A DNA stretch of 12,985 nt from Synura sp. LO234KE (lineage: Eukaryota > Sar > Synurophyceae > Synurales > Mallomonadaceae): positions 1 through 12,985 of the forward strand of contig VKHC01000351.1 of the NCBI GenBank assembly GCA_015143735.1. Direction: 5' to 3'. The notes beneath the pieces are model-generated. The model did no database searches, was not told the DNA's origin, and saw only the letters and a list, made by a program, of their open reading frames with translations. A program made the translations under genes and the position numbers. Below are positions 9,424-12,985 of the stretch, piece after piece; positions within the stretch are counted from its first letter, which is position 1, and each line of letters begins with the position of its first letter.

Positions 9424-9648
9424 TCTTCCTAATATAGCCTATCTGATATAACGCACTGGATATAATAGAGCAATGAATATGGCCTACCGGATATAGCCCG
9501 GATATACCCCGCCGCATATAGCGCACAGAGACAGCGCACCGGCTATAGCATATTGGACTTAGCCTGCCGCATAGAGCGCTCTGGATATAGCACACAACCG
9601 TGTATAGCCACGGTACAGCGATGTGACTATACTTTGACAGAAGTATAG
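9424..9648. repeat. Degenerate minisatellite with GGATATAGC-type core
   Basis: About a dozen or more diverged units share a core near GGATATAGC followed by a short GC-rich spacer such as GCAC or CCGCC, at irregular spacings of roughly 11 to 19 bp. The array is old, since hardly two units are identical. A minus-strand ORF over it (9383-9652) is a by-product of the repeat. It runs directly into the triplicated unit at 9649 and the second 49-bp repeat. Confidence 0.65.
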
Positions 9649-9695
9649 CCACCTGGTTCTACCACCACTGGTTCTACCACCACCTGGTTCTACCA
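9649..9695. repeat. Triplicated CCACCTGGTTCTACCA unit
   Basis: Three head-to-tail copies: 9649-9664 (16 bp), 9665-9679 (15 bp, one C missing) and 9680-9695 (16 bp). The first and third copies are identical, so the array is young compared with the minisatellite to its left. Its last base abuts the second 49-bp direct repeat. Confidence 0.85.
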
Positions 9696-9743
9696 AACTA
9701 TTCCATAAGTGTATATATCCTTTCCCTTACCACTAGGGCCCAC
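9695..9743 (+). repeat. 49-bp direct repeat, copy 2
   Basis: Second copy of the segment at 9012-9060, differing at two positions (G to A and C to T, reading copy 1 to copy 2). It abuts the triplicated 16-bp unit on the left and leads into unique, GC-richer sequence on the right. On the minus strand it forms the end of the open frame 9698-9997. Confidence 0.85.
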
Positions 9744-9997
9744 AGTTGGCAAGAATCCCACGGCGGATCAACCGGAGGCAATAGGTAGAACAAGCTTTTC
9801 AGTGAATTTGCCGTCCTCCTCCTATCTTTTCTCGTCCCAGGCATCCTCGTTCTACTAGTGGCCCGTTCATTCTCGTGGGCGCAGAAGGCGCACCAGTCGC
9901 CCTCGAGCCAGTAACTCGCGTACTTCCCCGTTTGCTTCTCATCGCTGAATCCCCCAACGCGATCTACTACTTTTGCAAAACTATAACCGTGGGGCGG
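9698..9997 (-). other. Unassigned minus-strand open frame
   Basis: The frame is open for 99 codons between stops. It lacks a start near its 5' end (first Met after about 44 residues). The translation is protein-like in its first half: KYASYWLEGDWCAFC, then a stretch rich in Arg and Lys (RKDRRR). The Trp-Cys-x-x-Cys could be half of a zinc site, but no partner Cys or His pair is clear. A GTAAGG donor-like sequence (GTG then GTAAGG) occurs near its 3' end, inside the 49-bp repeat, so it could be an exon. Chance remains possible at this length and GC content. Confidence 0.2.
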
Positions 9998-10068
9998 CTA
10001 TTGTACTGATCTGCATCTAAGATTTGTTCTACTCCAATTCTGACCAGCTGTGTCTCTGAAGGTGCAAA

Positions 10069-10398
10069 ATGGCATATAGGTCATCATCATCTGTGTCATC
10101 AAAAGTAATTTTCCAAAAATTCCGGAAAACACAAATTGCAAAACCGACCTCTCCGGACACTTACTTGGTTTCGAGAAGGAGCACGAGACTAGGCAGAGTC
10201 TACATTGACCAGATCTCCAGCACAATCAATCCGGAACACGCGATAAAAAATATTTTAAACAGATCATCCGATACTTCAGAAAACAGGCTTTTTACATTCA
10301 GGCAATTGACAGCATCGGAGAGCTCTGAGATTTTTGAGATTCTCCAATTTTGCCGTACTCCAGCGAATAAGAGAACCAGAAATATCTGGCACGGGTAA
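10069..10398 (+). CDS. Hypothetical protein, 5' part of a possibly frameshifted gene
   Basis: A 109-codon ORF starting with ATG. The product is basic and Ser/Arg-rich at the N-terminus (SSSSVSSK, then STRLGR) and has a mixed helical composition later, with no membrane segment and no motif I recognise. Its last 28 bases overlap the start of the longer open frame at 10371-11135, which is in another phase. The two could be one gene joined by an intron or separated by a one-base indel. A GTAATC donor-like sequence at 10395 sits at the very end of this ORF. Confidence 0.35.
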   Translation: MAYRSSSSVSSKVIFQKFRKTQIAKPTSPDTYLVSRRSTRLGRVYIDQISSTINPEHAIKNILNRSSDTSENRLFTFRQLTASESSEIFEILQFCRTPANKRTRNIWHG

Positions 10399-11135
10399 TC
10401 TTGGAGCTGCGAGTCTCGCAAGTCCAGAAGTATTATGGCCATAGTCTTCAGACACTCATCCAAGAAGTCTGGATTCAGAAGAATGCACAGGACTATCAGC
10501 GCTATCTGCGACGAGCTATCGCATCAAGTACTCCAAACCAGAAACGAGAATTTACAAATCCACCACGTTGGCGATTGCTCCTCTTTATTTGGGCTTCCGG
10601 GCAGATGACCAAACAGACATTTTGTGATCAACTAACAGCAAAACCTCAATTCCGATTCGAGGCAAGCTGCAATATTGCACAACGCGGTAATTTACATATT
10701 GAACCTCTTGCAGCATTGAATTTCCCAGCTTCAAACATTACGGAATTCCACTTTAGGATTAACTCTGTGGCTGCAAAACTCAAAAGTGGAGCGATTGCGC
10801 AGAACCCTCCCGTGACTCCCTCCTCTAATCTCACGGACACACAAGAAAAGTTGGAATTGATGAGCCTCACGTTGAAGAGTGCTTCTGAGGAAGAAAAACT
10901 TTCTAAGTCCCAGTATTCATTACTCTCGGTGTATCCGATTGAACTCTGCTCTCGGAGGTTAAGTTGCCGCACACTTTTGATTTGGCATTGTTTATGTCGG
11001 ACACCATCCAACGTCTGGCTTGCTCATCTAGTTGGACTTGAGAATGATCGACGCCTATTTTGCGATGACCCTCACCTCTCACCAGGAAAGTTATGCCAGA
11101 CTATGTTATCGGATATTAGGGAGCAAAACCTCTAG
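10371..11135 (+). CDS. Hypothetical protein, long open frame without clear start
   Basis: The frame is open for 254 codons from just after a stop (10368-10370) to TAG (11133-11135). Chance is unlikely for this length at the local base composition. No early ATG is present: the first in-frame Met comes about 80 codons in, so this is more likely an exon or the 3' part of a broken gene than a complete ORF. The product is soluble-looking with an acidic Ser/Lys/Glu segment (SASEEEKLSKSQ) and a Cys-rich stretch further on. I recognise no family. The ORF at 10069-10398 overlaps its start in a different phase and is the likely upstream part. Another overlapping plus-strand ORF (11032-11289) could be a further piece. 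It may be a decayed mobile-element or host gene. Confidence 0.45.
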   Translation, partial: ENQKYLARVILELRVSQVQKYYGHSLQTLIQEVWIQKNAQDYQRYLRRAIASSTPNQKREFTNPPRWRLLLFIWASGQMTKQTFCDQLTAKPQFRFEASCNIAQRGNLHIEPLAALNFPASNITEFHFRINSVAAKLKSGAIAQNPPVTPSSNLTDTQEKLELMSLTLKSASEEEKLSKSQYSLLSVYPIELCSRRLSCRTLLIWHCLCRTPSNVWLAHLVGLENDRRLFCDDPHLSPGKLCQTMLSDIREQNL

Positions 11136-11499
11136 GAGAAACGTTGAGGACTTCTCCATATCAAAGTCGTTAGTCGACTTGGATTCTCTCAGCGATTTGA
11201 CGCCCAGCTACCGGTTTCGACAAAACCTTTTCTGTCGAGGGTTGCCGGCGAAGCAGCTTCTACTTTTGGATCGAGTTGACGTGTCCTGACACGCAAGGGT
11301 GGTGGTTAGCGTGGGGATCAAAGTTTGTCCACCTCTACTTATGCATCTTGTACGACTAGTCCCCTCTCCATCCACCTTCACGGCGACGCGTCCCAACTCC
11401 AGCACGTGGCTCTCCAGAAATCAAGCTATCGCTGACGCCCCTAGGCGTTTCCGACGATTACTGGACTACTTCTCCAAATAAAATGTGTTGAATGTTGCT

Positions 11500-12170
11500 T
11501 TAAGCATATTGGAGTCCCTACCCTTGGAGCTCGGGCGGTAACCCTCTATGGGCTGCCCCGTTAGTACAAGGGTAGCCGGGGTGGACGCTTTGGACTGCAT
11601 CCCCCTTGAGCCCACTTCCCTCCACGTCCCGCCCGATCCGGGGAGCCCTCCAGCCCATCCTCGCGTTCCCTTGCTACCGCTAGCACTCGTAAATATTTCC
11701 CCTCCGCTCCGGGCGTCTCGAGCGCTCGTTCTTCCCCGGAGCGGAGAGCAGGCCCCAACAGGAGATGAAGCGGGGTGTTCTAGATGCCAGTGTGCCTTGA
11801 AAAAGGAGCGCATCGCCCGCATGCGCTCGCCTCTTTGGTGGAGAACGGAGCTGCAAGATTTGCTAGCAGCTGTGCTAGTCAGACCCTCAGCTCCGCGTTT
11901 ATTTCCTGGTCACCTTCCCGGTCTCGCCCTGCGTGGTGGGCCGCGTTATTGCGCCGTGTTTCATTGTTTCCCTATTTTCCCTTGTGTTCCTGGGAGCCGC
12001 ATTTTTTACTAAGCGTGGTCCACATGTAGCAGGAAAGTACTCCCCCGAGGGTGGTACGCGCGTCCGGGGACGTCGTTGCGAACTAATCATCCTCGCGGAA
12101 GGCATTACCTAGGCCCCCGGAAGAAGGCCGTCTCCCCCACTCGGTCACGTTTTTTCCAGTTGGTAAATGG
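11500..12170. other. GC-rich island
   Basis: The base composition is clearly richer in G and C than both flanks, with many CpG-containing words. Long open frames on both strands (plus 11548-12012, 154 codons; minus 11466-11822, 118 codons) are expected here because stop codons are rare. Their translations are rich in Pro, Arg, Gly and Ser and show no domain. A perfect inverted repeat lies inside. It may be a transferred or mobile segment, or a promoter-like island; no terminal repeats were found to define it. Confidence 0.4.
11702..11746. repeat. Perfect 12-bp inverted repeat with nested palindrome
   Basis: CTCCGCTCCGGG (11702-11713) is exactly complementary to CCCGGAGCGGAG (11735-11746). 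The 21-nt spacer contains a second perfect palindrome, CGAGCGCTCG (11719-11728). The stem is very GC-rich and could extrude as a cruciform or fold in RNA. No T-tract follows, and its role is unknown. Confidence 0.85.
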
Positions 12171-12420
12171 GGGCTCTTGGTTATTTAGCATATTGTATAA
12201 AATGCCTGCCTCATATCTACCTTTAATGATTAAGTTGTAGGATTATCGGGAAAACTACATTTGCAAATAGCTAGTGTGTCGTAATAATTTTTCTCTCCTC
12301 CACTCTGCGACTCTCCCATCAAAATATGAGAACGGCTGGCAAATGAGCTCCCCAGCGCCCCCAGTCACGGGGCTCATCTACGAGGAGTTGGTACATTATA
12401 GGGTGGGGTAGTTTGTTCTC

Positions 12421-12438
12421 TGTGTGTGTGGGGGGGGG
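12421..12438. repeat. TG microsatellite joined to a G9 tract
   Basis: Five TG dinucleotides run into a total of nine consecutive G. It is a simple-sequence tract prone to slippage and to assembly error. Confidence 0.8.
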
Positions 12439-12724
12439 ACGACTTCGCCGCACTTATATTCTCTAACTTTTCCTCACCGTAACTAACTATTAGGTTTTCG
12501 ACTAAGTCTTAGAATCTTCTAGAAATCTACAATGTTTGATAACACGACGGTCATGAAAATGAACGACAAGCGCTTGCGGTTTCCAAAAAATACGGCACCT
12601 GGCAGGGTGTCTTCTGTTGCAGCATCGCCAGCTGCATAGGATATTTTGAACTATTCTGTGCACTGCTATTTACTCTACTGTACAATGCCTGCTCTTCTAC
12701 ACTACTTTGTGTATCGCTCGACTG

Positions 12725-12757
12725 CTCAGCGGACGGTGTATCTCCACCGTCAGGAGC
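12725..12757. repeat. Hairpin with a 7-bp perfect core
   Basis: GACGGTG (12732-12738) pairs perfectly with CACCGTC (12745-12751) around a 6-nt loop. The outer GCTC and GAGC extend the stem imperfectly. No T-tract follows, so it is not a typical terminator. Confidence 0.65.
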
Positions 12758-12930
12758 TATCCGTAATTGACGGCCAATTTTGTAGCTAGTTGCGGCGCTA
12801 CTCTATTTACTTCTATTTTATTTTGCTTTTATGTGCTACACTTGGTTACGCACTTCTATCTGCGTCTACTTCATTTCTATTCGACTAGTAAGATAGCTTA
12901 GGCAGACGTAAAGTCATTCCAACTGGGATT

Positions 12931-12950
12931 CGCGGTTAACACTTACCGCG
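12931..12950. repeat. Short hairpin CGCGGT/ACCGCG
   Basis: A perfect 6-bp GC-rich stem surrounds an 8-nt loop, 35 bp from the window edge. Its function is unknown, and a stem this short can arise by chance. Confidence 0.5.
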
Positions 12951-12985
12951 CTGCGTTTTTGCACTTCCGACACTTCCTATAGTCC

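Larger units (their letters stand above)
12171..12985. other. Non-coding AT/CT-rich right end
   Basis: No ORF of note on either strand. A TATAAAA-like word occurs near 12196. A (TG)n run leads into nine G at 12421-12438. From 12650 onward the texture is CTAC- and TTCTA-rich, similar to 8880-9300, suggesting a shared family of old repeats. Two hairpins are listed separately. Confidence 0.4.

Noticed and set aside
9383-9652. 89-codon minus-strand ORF
   Set aside because: It coincides with the degenerate minisatellite; the openness and the periodic residues come from the repeat.
9424-9695. CRISPR-like array
   Set aside because: The units are irregular, diverged and too close together, with no unique spacers of constant length, and the context is eukaryotic.
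11548-12012. 154-codon plus-strand ORF
   Set aside because: Pro/Arg/Ala/Leu-rich translation in a GC-rich island with an equally open opposite strand and no recognisable domain. Chance explains it.
11500-12400. LTR of a retrotransposon (GC-rich block followed by a TATAAAA-like word)
   Set aside because: No second copy, no clear TG...CA ends, no target-site duplication and no convincing tRNA primer binding site were found.
1-12985. tRNA or rRNA genes
   Set aside because: No cloverleaf with matching A and B boxes and no rRNA-like conserved stretch was seen on reading both strands. A tRNAscan-SE and Rfam run would settle it.

Overview
This looks like nuclear DNA from a eukaryotic microbe, most likely an alga or other protist. 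The main gene is interrupted by four GT-AG introns, one with a perfect TACTAAC branch site. The rest is low-density sequence with a decayed non-LTR retrotransposon, minisatellites and AT/CT-rich repeats. There are no bacterial operons or ribosome binding sites. I cannot name the species. TGTAA motifs 3' of the main gene (about 5037 and 5233) would fit green-algal polyadenylation, but that is weak evidence.

The centre of interest is one plus-strand gene at 1553-4941, with five inferred exons encoding about 918 residues. It encodes a microbial (type 1) rhodopsin joined to a histidine-kinase-like region and a C-terminal receiver domain: the layout of algal histidine kinase rhodopsins. The retinal-binding lysine (K288) and a carboxylate at the helix C counterion position (E144) are present. 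In my alignment, almost every residue needed for two-component phosphotransfer is replaced: H-box His to Lys, N-box Asn to Thr, the G2 glycines, and in the receiver the acidic pair and the conserved Lys. The phospho-accepting Asp of the receiver (D829) is kept. The protein therefore looks like a photoreceptor with a pseudokinase and a degenerate receiver.

Layout. 1-70: cluster of palindromes. 71-1552: no confident gene, one possible small minus-strand ORF. 1553-4941: rhodopsin gene. 4942-5720: nothing recognised. 5720-7650: GC-richer tract holding, on the minus strand, scattered reverse transcriptase motifs of a dead LINE-like element (best seen at 6226-7182). 7650-8880: short ORFs only, none recognised. 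8880-9760: CT/TA-rich repetitive DNA with a degenerate minisatellite, a triplicated 16-bp unit and two copies of a 49-bp direct repeat. 9698-9997: unassigned minus-strand open frame. 10069-11135: two overlapping plus-strand open frames in different phases, the second too long to be likely chance, probably one unrecognised gene broken by a frameshift or an unseen intron. 11500-12170: GC-rich island with a perfect 12-bp inverted repeat. 12170-12985: non-coding, with small hairpins.

Only the rhodopsin gene can be given a function. Nothing else in the window has a visible functional link to it.
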